This document shows, in pieces, positions 33,274-41,909 of a stretch of DNA of 64,000 bases. A program made the position numbers and the translations under genes. The DNA is from Dokdonia donghaensis DSW-1 (GTDB lineage: Bacteria; Bacteroidota; Bacteroidia; Flavobacteriales; Flavobacteriaceae), in assembly GCF_001653755.1 (NCBI RefSeq), contig NZ_CP015125.1:3229945-3293944 (forward strand), given 5' to 3'. The notes below the pieces were generated by a model. That model was given only the letters and a program-made list of their open reading frames with translations. It made no database searches and was not told the origin of the DNA. How positions within the stretch are numbered: the first letter of the stretch is position 1; the number at the start of each line of letters is the position of its first letter.

Positions 33274-34415
33274 AACTTTTCGGCTTGCAACACGGGGTTT
33301 GCATACATTAATAAGAAGCTGTCTACTTCCATTTGCTTAGACAAATCAACACGTACTTCTAGTCTACGCTCAAAATGACGTAGTTCCTTAGTATCATATT
33401 TGTCCTTATACTTATCTGTTTTATGATAGAGATCATAAGCGATGTAGTTTGTAGGCCAGAGCTTATAATTCTTCCAGATTACTTTATCTAATTCACTAGC
33501 AAAGGCTTGTAACTTCTCATTGTCACTATCATACTTGTCTTCAATATCATCATATACCTTTTCTGGTAACGCTGATGCGGCGATGTGAATGTTACGTTTA
33601 TTGCCTAGCGCTCCTTTAAGTATGCTATTAAAATCTTCATTTGCCGTTTTTATATAAGGCAGGTTCTCTCTTTTGGCAACAATTTCTGGCACTTTTAATA
33701 TATCTGTAGGATCATACTCATAAGATATTGCCACACCTATGACGCTCAACTCACGTAGGTAAGTCATAAGCGGTGTCTTACCACGAGCCATAGTAATCAT
33801 TTTAAGAACACCCTGCTGCGTCTTATCAAGACCATCTTTTGTTCTTCCCTCTCGCTGTGCTACCCATACAGATCTATTAGACTGTAGTAAAAATTTAATA
33901 TAACTAGAAAGCAGCTTAGAACTCATAAGCAACTCCCTAGGCGACTGATCTCTTAAGACTAAAAAGTTTCTATTAAGTTTAGACAACTCCATTAAGAAAT
34001 CTTTTTGCACCAGATTATCACCTATAGCAGAGGCTGTGGTGATAAGCTTATGATCTATAAGCGTCATATTGAGTAATGACGTATCTAAGACAATATCACG
34101 ATGATTTGATAAATAGAGGTAAGATTGCTTTCGCGAAAGCGCACTAAAACCACTTTGAGTAAATCCTTCTGAGCTTTTATCAAGTAGGTTACTCACAGAC
34201 TTATAAATCACCTTCTCTTGAAAATCTGCAATAGAGTGACACGTTTTAAACACTTCTAGAATTTGCTCTTGCGAGAAATCTGGAAATGTAAATTGTAATA
34301 ACACTCTAAACATAGGGTGTCTGGCTGCTCTTAAAAGTGCCTCATTAACCTCCTGGTCGTGGTATGGGCGTATGTGATCGTATCTGTTCAATTTAGTTTG
34401 GATTGGTCCCCACAA
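33270..34415 (-). CDS. 1-acyl-sn-glycerol-3-phosphate acyltransferase-like (LPLAT) protein
   Basis: This 381-residue protein has a lysophospholipid acyltransferase domain: YLYLSNHRDIVLDTSLL (with the histidine-aspartate motif NHRDIVLD) and a later VWVAQREGRTKDG like the glycine-rich substrate motif. It should transfer acyl groups to glycerolipid precursors at the membrane; the substrate is not certain. The start is a TTG, at 34415 or perhaps 34391, because no ATG occurs early. It is coupled to ansA. LSRK near residue 95 is encoded by a palindrome copy. Confidence 0.83.
   Translation of the reverse strand: MWGPIQTKLNRYDHIRPYHDQEVNEALLRAARHPMFRVLLQFTFPDFSQEQILEVFKTCHSIADFQEKVIYKSVSNLLDKSSEGFTQSGFSALSRKQSYLYLSNHRDIVLDTSLLNMTLIDHKLITTASAIGDNLVQKDFLMELSKLNRNFLVLRDQSPRELLMSSKLLSSYIKFLLQSNRSVWVAQREGRTKDGLDKTQQGVLKMITMARGKTPLMTYLRELSVIGVAISYEYDPTDILKVPEIVAKRENLPYIKTANEDFNSILKGALGNKRNIHIAASALPEKVYDDIEDKYDSDNEKLQAFASELDKVIWKNYKLWPTNYIAYDLYHKTDKYKDKYDTKELRHFERRLEVRVDLSKQMEVDSFLLMYANPVLQAEKL
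34127..34140. repeat. GCTTTCGCGAAAGC palindrome (14 bp), intragenic
   Basis: The 14-bp core inside the acyltransferase gene, read in frame as LSRK, shortly before the NHRD active-site motif. Confidence 0.9.
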
Positions 34416-34461
34416 AAGAACAAAATATTTTATGCCTGAGTTACCTATTTACAATAAGATA

Positions 34462-35238
34462 CTATGCGTGCTTTGTAAAAAAAATGTTATCTGCATTTTT
34501 ACTGGTAATAGCAGCAATCTCGTCTAGCGGTTTTTGATAAATAGTCGCTAGCTTTTCTGCCACGAGCACTAGGTAACTACTCTCATTTCTCTTACCGCGA
34601 TATGGTACGGGACTTAAGTAAGGAGCGTCTGTCTCTAGCACTATGTGCTCCAGCGGTATTTCTGCAAGAAACTGATCTATCTTACCATTTTTAAAGGTCG
34701 CCACGCCTCCTATACCCAACTTCATATTATAGCTTATCGCTTTTCCCGCTTGTTCTTTTGTACCCGTAAAACAATGAAAAATCCCAAAAAGATCATCGCC
34801 CTTCTCACTTTCTAATATTTCAAAAACCTCGTCAAAAGCCTCACGACAGTGTATCACTATGGGTTTTTTATATTTTTTTGCTAGTTGGATCTGTCTAGTA
34901 AATGCATCTTGCTGTATTACAAGAGTAGACTTATCCCAGTACAAATCAATCCCTATCTCCCCTACCGCATAAAAGTCACGTGTTGCAAACTGTGCTTCTA
35001 TGTGAGCAAGTTCTTCTTCATAGTTTTCCTTTACGTGTGTGGGATGTAACCCCATCATAAGGTACACGGTATCTGGATGTGCCTTTTCTAGCGCATACAT
35101 ACGCTCTGTATACGCCGAGTCTATTGCTGGTATAAAAAAACGAGTCACGCCAGCATCTATGGCGCGCTGTATCATCTCTGCTTGATCTTCGTCAAAAGAC
35201 TCACTGTATAAATGGGTATGTGTATCTGTAAAAGTCAT
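34462..35238 (-). CDS. tatD: TatD family metal-dependent hydrolase
   Basis: This 258-residue TIM-barrel protein has the metal-binding TDTHTHLY (3-10), the family signature VGEIGIDLYWD (about 92-102), VIHCREAFDE, GIFHCFTG and LETDAPYL (about 201-208). Members are DNases or deacylases that need divalent metals. The ATG at 35238 is favoured because a TATTTTTG element (35245-35252) lies just upstream; a longer frame to 35304 lacks family sequence. Confidence 0.9.
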   Translation of the reverse strand: MTFTDTHTHLYSESFDEDQAEMIQRAIDAGVTRFFIPAIDSAYTERMYALEKAHPDTVYLMMGLHPTHVKENYEEELAHIEAQFATRDFYAVGEIGIDLYWDKSTLVIQQDAFTRQIQLAKKYKKPIVIHCREAFDEVFEILESEKGDDLFGIFHCFTGTKEQAGKAISYNMKLGIGGVATFKNGKIDQFLAEIPLEHIVLETDAPYLSPVPYRGKRNESSYLVLVAEKLATIYQKPLDEIAAITSKNADNIFFTKHA

Positions 35239-35244
35239 AGATGG

Positions 35245-35252
35245 CAAAAATA
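35245..35252 (-). promoter_or_regulatory. Candidate -7 element (TATTTTTG) of tatD
   Basis: An exact TAnnTTTG match on the minus strand only 7 bases before the ATG. It would give a nearly leaderless message. Confidence 0.3.
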
Positions 35253-35362
35253 CTTTGCCACGAGAAGGAAGTAAAATGATTTTGCCTCTTTTTTCAAAAA
35301 TCATTTAGTTGCCACGCGGTGTATAAACGATTGTATTATTTTTGATAGAAATCACACACTAT

Positions 35363-35800
35363 ATGCCCTCACTACGCCAGTTCTTATTATCAAAAGGTTA
35401 TTGCCGCTCACGGCTGTTTCCTACCGTAACAAATCACCTTGAGATGAAGGCAAAAATTAATGGTATAGAAGGGTCTTTTATACTAGACACTGGCGCCTCT
35501 AGTTCTTGTATAGATTTTAGCCACGCAGATCTTTTTGGCTTATTGCAAGAAGATAGTGAGGTGCTAGCCGCAGGCGCGGGAGCAACCGGTATGGAGACCA
35601 AACTATCTCGCAATAATTCTCTAAAAATCCAGAAGTGGCAGTATAAAAAACTTGATATCGTTCTCTTTGATATGTCACACGTAAACACTGCACTAATCGC
35701 TCACAATGCAGCGCCTGTACACGGTATTCTGGGTGCAGATGTTTTAAACGCAGGCAAGGGCATTATAGATTATCAATACAACTGCTTATACCTCAAGTAA
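35363..35800 (+). CDS. Retropepsin-like aspartic protease
   Basis: This 145-residue protein has the single active-site motif of retropepsin-like proteases, FILDTGASSSCI (about 40-51), and a later HGILGADVL (about 122-130) that matches the conserved hydrophobic-GADVL partner segment. Such proteins work as homodimers, each monomer giving one aspartate. No signal peptide is seen. The first ATG is 35363; a TTG at 35342 is possible. The substrate is unknown. Confidence 0.78.
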   Translation: MPSLRQFLLSKGYCRSRLFPTVTNHLEMKAKINGIEGSFILDTGASSSCIDFSHADLFGLLQEDSEVLAAGAGATGMETKLSRNNSLKIQKWQYKKLDIVLFDMSHVNTALIAHNAAPVHGILGADVLNAGKGIIDYQYNCLYLK

Positions 35801-35824
35801 GATATAAGTGTGAGATGGTTTTTT

Positions 35825-35846
35825 TTACGCTTTCGCGAAAGCGTAA
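35825..35846. repeat. GCTTTCGCGAAAGC palindrome (22 bp), intergenic
   Basis: A perfect 22-bp palindrome 24 bases after the protease stop, upstream of the GH3 gene. Confidence 0.95.
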
Positions 35847-35955
35847 TTACCCCTACACTAAAGCTCCTATATTTTTCACAATTGTTCCTTAAGATTGGGT
35901 TAAAGACAGTAAGTTAAGCGGGTTTATTTAACATATTTGTAAAAAACCAACTCAT

Positions 35956-37476
35956 ATGGCTATTCTAGGTTCTATTATAAAAGGTGCAATTGATCTTAAA
36001 GACACACTCACCACAAGCTCAAACCCAGTTGAAGAGCAAGAGAACGTGTTACGTACAATGCTCGACACAGCAAAGGATACATCCTTTGGCATCTATTACG
36101 GCTTTTCAAAAATTCTAGAAGAAGATAATGTAAGCGAGGCTTACAAAAAAGCGATACCCTACCACGATTATAATCAAATGAATGATATGTGGTGGAAACG
36201 CATCAAGGAAGGCCTAGAAAATATCACCTGGCCTGGTAAGCCACATTATTTTGCATTATCAAGTGGGACTACAGGTAAAACTAGTAAACGCATACCTGTG
36301 ACCGAAGATATGGTAGCAGCTATAAGAACGACTAGTATTGCACAAGTATCTGCGCTGGCACATTATGATTTACCTACAGACTTTTTTGACAAAGAAGTTA
36401 TGGCGCTAGGAAGCTCTACAGACCTCGCCAAAAATGACGAATTTCTTGAGGGAGAAATAAGCGGCATCACAGCTAGCAATATCCCCTTCTGGTTTAAAGG
36501 TTTTTATAAACCTGGAGAAGAAATAGCAAAAATAGACAACTGGGATGAGCGTGTTAAAACCATCGCAGAAAATGCAAAGTCTTGGGATATAGGAGCCTTA
36601 AGTGGTATCCCATCTTGGATGGAGCTTATGCTCAAGGAAGTAATAGCCTACCATAATGTAGACAACATACACGACATCTGGCCTAACCTGCAGGTCTTTA
36701 CCAGTGGAGGTGTAGCTTTTCAACCCTATGAGAAAAGCTTTAGACAGCTACTAGGTCGAGACATTACCATTATAGACACCTACCTAGCATCCGAAGGTTT
36801 TATGGCATACCAGAGCAGACCAGAAACAGCATCTATGAAGCTCAGCACAGATGCCGGCGTCTATTTTGAATTTGTACCATTTAAACCTGAATATATTAAT
36901 GAAGATGGCTCGCTCTCACAAGATGCACCTGCGCTTACACTTAACGAAGTAGAAACAGGAGTAGACTATGTACTTATCATAAGTACTGTCTCTGGAGCGT
37001 GGAGATATCTCATAGGCGACACCATAGCATTTACAGATGTGGAGAGAGCCGAGATTAAAATCACCGGACGAACAAAATTCTTCCTTAACGTTGTAGGCTC
37101 ACAACTTTCTGTAAACAAAATGGAAGATGCGCTAAGAGATTTAGAAGAAAAGTTTGACATTAAAATACCGGAGTTTACACTGAGTGCAAAAAAAATAGAT
37201 GGTGAGTTTTACCACTGCTGGTATTTAGGAACAACAGCCACCACTAGCGAGACAGATCTTGCTAAGGCTCTTGATGAATCTCTTAAAAATGCCAATAAAA
37301 ATTACGGTGTAGCCAGAGGCAAATCCCTAAAAGGTGTAAAGGTGACTACTATAGACCCAAATGTCTTTCACGAGTGGAGTGGCGCAAATAAGAAAAAAGG
37401 TGGCCAGGTAAAGATGGAAAAAGTAATGGGAGAAGAAAAGTTTTTGGATTTTGAAGCTTTTATAAACAAACAATAA
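35956..37476 (+). CDS. GH3 family adenylate-forming protein
   Basis: This 506-residue protein has GH3 family features. LSSGTTGKTSKRIPV (about 102-116) is the phosphate-binding loop of the acyl-adenylating superfamily. TYLASEGFMAYQ (about 276-287) and YLIGDTIAF (about 356-364) match later adenylate-binding motifs, and IKITGRTKFFLNVVGSQL is the hinge region. Plant GH3 enzymes join amino acids to hormones; bacterial members are of unknown substrate. The protein should be cytoplasmic. It stands alone, so context gives no further hint. Confidence 0.85.
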   Translation: MAILGSIIKGAIDLKDTLTTSSNPVEEQENVLRTMLDTAKDTSFGIYYGFSKILEEDNVSEAYKKAIPYHDYNQMNDMWWKRIKEGLENITWPGKPHYFALSSGTTGKTSKRIPVTEDMVAAIRTTSIAQVSALAHYDLPTDFFDKEVMALGSSTDLAKNDEFLEGEISGITASNIPFWFKGFYKPGEEIAKIDNWDERVKTIAENAKSWDIGALSGIPSWMELMLKEVIAYHNVDNIHDIWPNLQVFTSGGVAFQPYEKSFRQLLGRDITIIDTYLASEGFMAYQSRPETASMKLSTDAGVYFEFVPFKPEYINEDGSLSQDAPALTLNEVETGVDYVLIISTVSGAWRYLIGDTIAFTDVERAEIKITGRTKFFLNVVGSQLSVNKMEDALRDLEEKFDIKIPEFTLSAKKIDGEFYHCWYLGTTATTSETDLAKALDESLKNANKNYGVARGKSLKGVKVTTIDPNVFHEWSGANKKKGGQVKMEKVMGEEKFLDFEAFINKQ

Positions 37477-37490
37477 ACCCCAGCTATAGC

Positions 37491-38075
37491 TTAATCGTTC
37501 TCAAGCAGGTGCATCACCTCCTCTGGCGACATATATAAACTACGCAAACGTTGCTTATACTTCTCAGAGATATGAGCGTGATCTAGTATAAAATTCTTTG
37601 TTTTTAAAATGTATGACCCCATACCGTGGGTAATTGCATACACATCTGCAGTGCGCTCTACTTCTTTAATATGAGCACCAGAGTACAAATATTTAACACC
37701 AAAAACCAGCATCCCGAAGGCAGAGCGCTCCCTATAATCCATCACGTGACCCAGCTCGTGACCAAGCCATCCTATTACCACATCGCTGGGCACTTCAGAA
37801 AAGTTGAGCTCCTCTTGATCTATTTGTATCTTTCTTGAGATTAAAATAATGTAAGATCTATTTTTTCTAGATTTAAAAAAGCTAGCCCACTTAGGCTGTG
37901 CCTGCATAGTAGACTTTCTTATATTGTTCTTAAATTGAAAAGTAATATCTGCATCCCACAATTCTGGGTAGTGCTCTAAGGCAATAATTGCCTCATCATA
38001 AATCTCTTTTGGGATCTGCTTATTTTCTAGATTGAGCATTCCATCTTCAAGCGTTACTTCTACTTTTTCTTCCAT
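37491..38075 (-). CDS. Putative zinc metallopeptidase with HELGH motif
   Basis: This roughly 194-residue protein has the zinc-metallopeptidase motif GHELGHVMDYRER near residue 125, followed by an EVERTADVYAITHGMG segment whose Glu and Asp could complete the site. No signal peptide or membrane helix is clear. I choose the ATG at 38075, because a TAACTTTA promoter-like element lies around 38122-38130; the ATG at 38120 would be too near it. The substrate is unknown. Confidence 0.68.
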   Translation of the reverse strand: MEEKVEVTLEDGMLNLENKQIPKEIYDEAIIALEHYPELWDADITFQFKNNIRKSTMQAQPKWASFFKSRKNRSYIILISRKIQIDQEELNFSEVPSDVVIGWLGHELGHVMDYRERSAFGMLVFGVKYLYSGAHIKEVERTADVYAITHGMGSYILKTKNFILDHAHISEKYKQRLRSLYMSPEEVMHLLEND

Positions 38076-38180
38076 ATATTTAAGATACAATTTATCACTT
38101 TGCACTGCTGTTAAGACCATACTAAAGTTAGTTATGGTTATCAAAAAGCAATGTGTATCTTCATAGCTCAAACTTTCACA

Positions 38181-38885
38181 ATGAAAAACTATACGCTTAT
38201 TGCTATTTTATTTTGTTGCGCTTTCGCGAAAGCGTACTCACAACAATTATCTGGACCAGAGCTCGTGGCAAAATCTATAGCCTATCACGACCCAAATAGC
38301 AACTGGGAGACTTTTACTGGAGAATTTACACTCGTACTTGATATGCCAGATAAACCAGATCGCAAAAGTGTAATTACACTAGATTTACCCAGAGAATACT
38401 TTAATGTAACTACAACACAAGATGGCAAAACCAGCTTTAGAGAACTTCTAGGCACTGGTTGCAAATACACAAACGAAGCTGGAGAGGTCGTAACAAGCAC
38501 CACTGCAGATGAGGATTGTGAACGCACTGTAATGTTCAGAAATTATTACTCATACCTCTACGGTTTACCTATGAAGCTCACAGATAAAGGAACTATTATC
38601 GAGAAGGATGTTAAAAAGCACACCCTCAAAGGAAAAGAATACCTAGTAGCACGTGTGCGCTATGATAAAAATGTAGGCACAGATGTGTGGCAGTTTTATT
38701 TTGACCCAGAGACGTATGCAATGGAGGTATATCAATTTTTTAAGGGTGATGATGAGACTACGGGTGAGTACATACTCCTTACTGATCTTGCTACTATAGG
38801 AGGTATAAAAATGCCTAAAGACCGAGCTTGGTATTATAATAAAAATGATGGCTATCTAGGTACAGATAAAATCAAGGTAAACTAA
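38181..38885 (+). CDS. Secreted protein of the DUF6503 type
   Basis: This 234-residue protein has a signal peptide (about 1-21, MKNYTLIAILFCCAFAKAYS) and a mainly beta C-terminal part, with sequence like GELTLVLDMP, WQFYFDPETYAMEVYQF and KMPKDRAWYYNKND. It resembles the flavobacterial DUF6503 family, whose fold recalls lipoprotein carriers; the function is unknown. A palindrome copy (38219-38234) encodes AFAKA in the signal peptide just before the cleavage site. It starts divergently from the metallopeptidase. Confidence 0.7.
   Translation: MKNYTLIAILFCCAFAKAYSQQLSGPELVAKSIAYHDPNSNWETFTGEFTLVLDMPDKPDRKSVITLDLPREYFNVTTTQDGKTSFRELLGTGCKYTNEAGEVVTSTTADEDCERTVMFRNYYSYLYGLPMKLTDKGTIIEKDVKKHTLKGKEYLVARVRYDKNVGTDVWQFYFDPETYAMEVYQFFKGDDETTGEYILLTDLATIGGIKMPKDRAWYYNKNDGYLGTDKIKVN
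38219..38234. repeat. GCTTTCGCGAAAGC palindrome (16 bp) in a signal peptide
   Basis: A perfect 16-bp palindrome read in frame as AFAKA, directly before the predicted signal peptidase site AYS-Q. Confidence 0.95.
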
Positions 38886-38886
38886 G

Positions 38887-39438
38887 CTAGTTATGCTCCA
38901 CTGTAAATGTGGCTTGCTTATAGTTACTCATACTACAGTACTCTTTATGTAGAGAAGCTGCAAATTGTCTTATATCCTTATAATGTTTATAATCTGGATG
39001 CAAGGCGTCGTTAAAATCTTCATCTGTTATAAGTAATGCAATATACCAGGTATCACCATAATCCCTAAATGGGTCATCATTAAAGACGGGCGGTACACCA
39101 TTTTCTTCAAGCAACTTATTTGCTAGTGGTCTCAATAAATTGACCGTTTGCGTTTTCTTTCCCACTTCATAAAATGAGACATAGTAAGCTTCGTTACTAA
39201 TAAGTACGCGCACATTATCTTCTACATAGTTATGATTGAGATCATATTTAGTATTTACATACTCATAAAACTCATTTGCATCCTTAGGGTCTGTAAATAG
39301 ATATGCATATCTATTAGGCAGTTTTCTATTAAACTTTTTTGCTTTTTTAACCTTACCCTCACTCAGGTTAGGCGCCACCGCTACAGGAAAGCAAGATTGC
39401 AATAAAAAGGCACAACAAAACGCTAGTAATATTCTCAT
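38887..39438 (-). CDS. Putative lipoprotein, unknown function
   Basis: This 183-residue protein begins MRILLAFCCAFLLQSC, a lipoprotein signal with lipobox LQSC. The mature part, with NRYAYLFTDPKDANEFYEYV and GDTWYIALLITDEDFNDALH, matches no family I recognise. It should be anchored in the outer or inner membrane. The ATG at 39438 puts the lipobox in the right place. It converges with the DUF6503 gene, with one base between the stops. Confidence 0.72.
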   Translation of the reverse strand: MRILLAFCCAFLLQSCFPVAVAPNLSEGKVKKAKKFNRKLPNRYAYLFTDPKDANEFYEYVNTKYDLNHNYVEDNVRVLISNEAYYVSFYEVGKKTQTVNLLRPLANKLLEENGVPPVFNDDPFRDYGDTWYIALLITDEDFNDALHPDYKHYKDIRQFAASLHKEYCSMSNYKQATFTVEHN

Positions 39439-39509
39439 AAGAAGTGTTTTGTCTCTTGCATCAAACAACATACCAAACACCTAAACCTCAATAAAGTTTG
39501 TATAACCAT

Positions 39510-39541
39510 AAAAACCCTTACCGCATTGCGGTAAGGGTTTT
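39510..39541 (-). terminator. Rho-independent terminator after rplU-rpmA
   Basis: A 14-bp stem, AAAACCCTTACCGC with GCGGTAAGGGTTTT, has a 3-base loop and A/T runs. Confidence 0.9.
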
Positions 39542-39571
39542 ATATAATGAGATAGTAATTATCTTAGTTGC

Positions 39572-39832
39572 TTATGCCTCAAAAGGCACTACAGAAACGT
39601 AAGATTTATTGTCTCTTTTCTTTTGGAATTTTACAACACCATCCACTTTTGCGTGAAGTGTGTGATCTTTTCCTCCGTACACGTTTTCACCTGGGTGATG
39701 CGTGTTACCTCTTTGACGTACGATGATGTTCCCTGCGATTGCAGCCTGTCCTCCAAAGATCTTAACACCTAAGCGTTTCGATTCTGATTCACGACCGTTT
39801 TTAGAACTACCAACTCCTTTTTTGTGAGCCAT
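39572..39832 (-). CDS. rpmA: 50S ribosomal protein L27
   Basis: This 86-residue protein is L27: [20 protein letters not shown] at the start, then [27 protein letters not shown] sequence in the middle. It sits near the peptidyl transferase centre. It begins directly with MAHKKG, without the cleaved N-terminal extension known in Firmicutes. It follows rplU, the standard order, and shares its promoter and terminator. Confidence 0.98.
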   Translation of the reverse strand: MAHKKGVGSSKNGRESESKRLGVKIFGGQAAIAGNIIVRQRGNTHHPGENVYGGKDHTLHAKVDGVVKFQKKRDNKSYVSVVPFEA

Positions 39833-39872
39833 CTTGTTTCGGTTTTATAAGTTATACTTGATGGTATTGCAA

Positions 39873-40547
39873 TTATGCTTTACCACCGTCTAATTCGTCT
39901 TGCCATTTTTTAAGCTCATCCCACTTACCATCTGCAGCCATTTGTGCTTGTGCTGGCCAAGTGTCTGTTACGTGGTTTCCACGTACACCTGCGATGATTT
40001 CAGAAATCTTAGCAGCGTCAGTTTTTGCAAGTTTTGCAAATGTATCAATACCAGCCTCAACAAGAGTTGATGCGATTTTTGGTCCAATACCTTCCACTTT
40101 TTTAAGATCGTCAGCTTTGGCAGCTTTTTTAGGAGCAGCCTTTTTTGCTTCTGCCTTTGGTGCAGCTTCCTTTGCAGGAGCAGCAGCTTTAGGTGCAGCT
40201 TTTGCTTCTTTTTTTGGAGCAGCTTTCTTAGCTCCAGAAGTAGCGATACTTTCAATTACGATTTCAGTAAGTGACTGGCGGTGACCGTTCTTAACACGGT
40301 ATCCTTTACGTCTTTTCTTTTTGAAAACGATTACTTTGTCACCTTTAAGGTGTCTTAAGACTTTAGCTCCTACTAGAGCTCCGTCTATAGCTGGGGCGCC
40401 TAAAGTGATGTTAGACCCGTCTCCTACTAAAAGTACTTTGTCGAAATCGACAGTTTTCCCTTCTTCGGTAGATAGGCGGTTAACAAAGACTTTTTGGTCT
40501 TTTGCAACTTTAAATTGCTGCCCTGCTATCTCTACAATTGCGTACAT
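39873..40547 (-). CDS. rplU: 50S ribosomal protein L21 with C-terminal helix-hairpin-helix extension
   Basis: This 224-residue protein is twice the usual length. Residues 1-105 are normal L21 (MYAIVEIAGQQFKV at the start and KRRKGYRVKNGHRQ near the end). A lysine/alanine/proline-rich linker follows (about 106-150). The last part (about 150-224) carries a helix-hairpin-helix-like motif, KKVEGIGPKIASTLVEAGI. The extension is encoded in the same frame without interruption. It may bind RNA or DNA, which is inference. The promoter lies at 40611-40640. Confidence 0.95.
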   Translation of the reverse strand: MYAIVEIAGQQFKVAKDQKVFVNRLSTEEGKTVDFDKVLLVGDGSNITLGAPAIDGALVGAKVLRHLKGDKVIVFKKKRRKGYRVKNGHRQSLTEIVIESIATSGAKKAAPKKEAKAAPKAAAPAKEAAPKAEAKKAAPKKAAKADDLKKVEGIGPKIASTLVEAGIDTFAKLAKTDAAKISEIIAGVRGNHVTDTWPAQAQMAADGKWDELKKWQDELDGGKA

Positions 40548-40610
40548 AGCGATTAATTAAATATTGTTATTACACTAATAAAAGCCTAAGCCTCTCAGTT
40601 TAAGCGGGTG

Positions 40611-40640
40611 CAAATATACTATTTATCTTGTGATTTACAA
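40611..40640 (-). promoter_or_regulatory. Bacteroidota-type promoter of rplU-rpmA
   Basis: On the minus strand TTG (-33) is followed after 19 bases by TATATTTG (-7), a full match to the consensus. The leader to the ATG is about 57 bases, long enough for L21 autoregulation. Confidence 0.65.
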
Positions 40641-40672
40641 TCGTAAACTATGTTTTTTTGAGCTATTTAATA

Positions 40673-40710
40673 AAACTAAGAACTCCGCCATCTGGCGGAG
40701 TTCTTAGTTT
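40673..40710 (-). terminator. Rho-independent terminator after the DUF4199 gene
   Basis: A very strong 18-bp stem from AAACTAAGAACTCCGCCA, with only two bases in the loop. It may act in both directions. Confidence 0.85.
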
Positions 40711-40728
40711 CCTTTTTCTAAATGAGGA

Positions 40729-41214
40729 TTATCTAATAACCGGTCCTCTCTCTCGTAATACCTTCTTTGTTCCCTCCGTATTCCAGCTAGGTTTAAAAAG
40801 CTGCATAAAACATAATGATAAACATATAGCGGTAGAAAATCCTCCTATTGCGACTGTAAATATTACAGAACCTATACTTGTATTATACGTTTTCTCCCAA
40901 GGCCCTATGAGACCGTCTAGAAAATCTGGGTTAATATTACCAGCATATAGTGCAAAAAATGCTGTAAATAATATAGTAGCAATAAATCCTGATACCACTC
41001 CATTAGTAAGTCCGTCTGTGTAGCTAAAAGCAGATCCGTTCTTAATCTTTGTATACTTAATCACCTCGTAAATACCAAAACCTACAATCACGCCATTAAA
41101 GAGCGAGAACATAACATTGGTATGAAGGTTAAATAATGCGAGTACTAAAAAATATGCGATGAGCCCTCCTGCCATTGCGATGGCAAAACGTATGGGCATT
41201 GTGAATTTTGACAT
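40729..41214 (-). CDS. DUF4199 family membrane protein
   Basis: This 161-residue protein has four hydrophobic helices and the family pattern IRFAIAMAGGLIAYF at the start, KNGSAFSYTDGLTNG in the middle and GLIGPWEKTYN later. DUF4199 proteins are common in Bacteroidota and have no known function. The ATG at 41214 (MSKFTMPIR) gives the normal N-terminus. It is a single-gene unit with its own terminator. Confidence 0.82.
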   Translation of the reverse strand: MSKFTMPIRFAIAMAGGLIAYFLVLALFNLHTNVMFSLFNGVIVGFGIYEVIKYTKIKNGSAFSYTDGLTNGVVSGFIATILFTAFFALYAGNINPDFLDGLIGPWEKTYNTSIGSVIFTVAIGGFSTAICLSLCFMQLFKPSWNTEGTKKVLRERGPVIR

Positions 41215-41298
41215 AATGTTTATCTTTTTTCTTTTAAAGATAAACAAAATATTGAGTAAAAATCATAAGTGACTGTTAAATAACACTTTAACAACCTG

Positions 41299-41838
41299 TT
41301 AAGAAACTCCTAACTTACTGAAGATGTCCCATATAACCACTCCCGCACTTACAGAAATATTAAGAGAATGCTTAGTACCCACCTGCGGAATCTCAAGTAC
41401 CGTATCACTTAAAGACACAATCTCTTGCTGCACTCCCTTTACCTCATTACCAAAAACAACAGCATACCTCTCCCCTTTTACAGGAGTAAACTTGTCTAGC
41501 ATTACTGCATCTTCTGCTTGCTCTATAGCACAAAGCTTCACACCTTGTTCTTTTAATTTTTGAGAAAGCGCTACTGAGTCTTCTACATACTCCCACGCTA
41601 CAGCATCTGTTGCTCCCAGTGCTGTTTTTTGAATATCGCGATGCGGCGGTGTAGCTGTGATACCACACAAATACACCTTTTCAACAAGGAAGGCATCTGC
41701 AGTGCGAAAAACCGAACCTACATTGTTGAGACTCCTTATGTTATCCAGCACGATAATAAGTGGCGTTTTTTCTGCCTCCTTAAAATCTGCAACCGTTTTT
41801 CTGTTGAGTTCGCTATTCTTAAGCTTTCTATTATTCAC
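41299..41838 (-). CDS. RNA 2'-O-ribose methyltransferase, TrmH/SpoU family
   Basis: This 179-residue protein has SpoU motif 1 (VLDNIRSLNNVGSVFRTADA, about 31-50), motif 2 (VVFGNEVKGV, about 128-137) and motif 3 (HSLNISVSAGVVIWD). It forms the knotted SPOUT fold and methylates ribose in tRNA or rRNA; the exact target is unknown. The start is GTG at 41838. Another SpoU protein lies about 1 kb upstream, separated by era. Confidence 0.88.
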   Translation of the reverse strand: MNNRKLKNSELNRKTVADFKEAEKTPLIIVLDNIRSLNNVGSVFRTADAFLVEKVYLCGITATPPHRDIQKTALGATDAVAWEYVEDSVALSQKLKEQGVKLCAIEQAEDAVMLDKFTPVKGERYAVVFGNEVKGVQQEIVSLSDTVLEIPQVGTKHSLNISVSAGVVIWDIFSKLGVS

Positions 41839-41883
41839 GATGATAAAATATCTAGTATGGAGATGGTGTAAAAGATGGTGGTT

Positions 41884-41903
41884 TACGCTTTCGCGAAAGC
41901 GTA
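41884..41903. repeat. GCTTTCGCGAAAGC palindrome (20 bp), intergenic
   Basis: A perfect 20-bp palindrome between the SpoU methyltransferase and era, 6 bases after the era stop. Confidence 0.95.
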
Positions 41904-41909
41904 CTTATA

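Noticed and set aside
39961..40284. Alanine-rich frame opposite rplU
   Set aside because: It is the mirror of the low-complexity Lys/Ala linker of L21.
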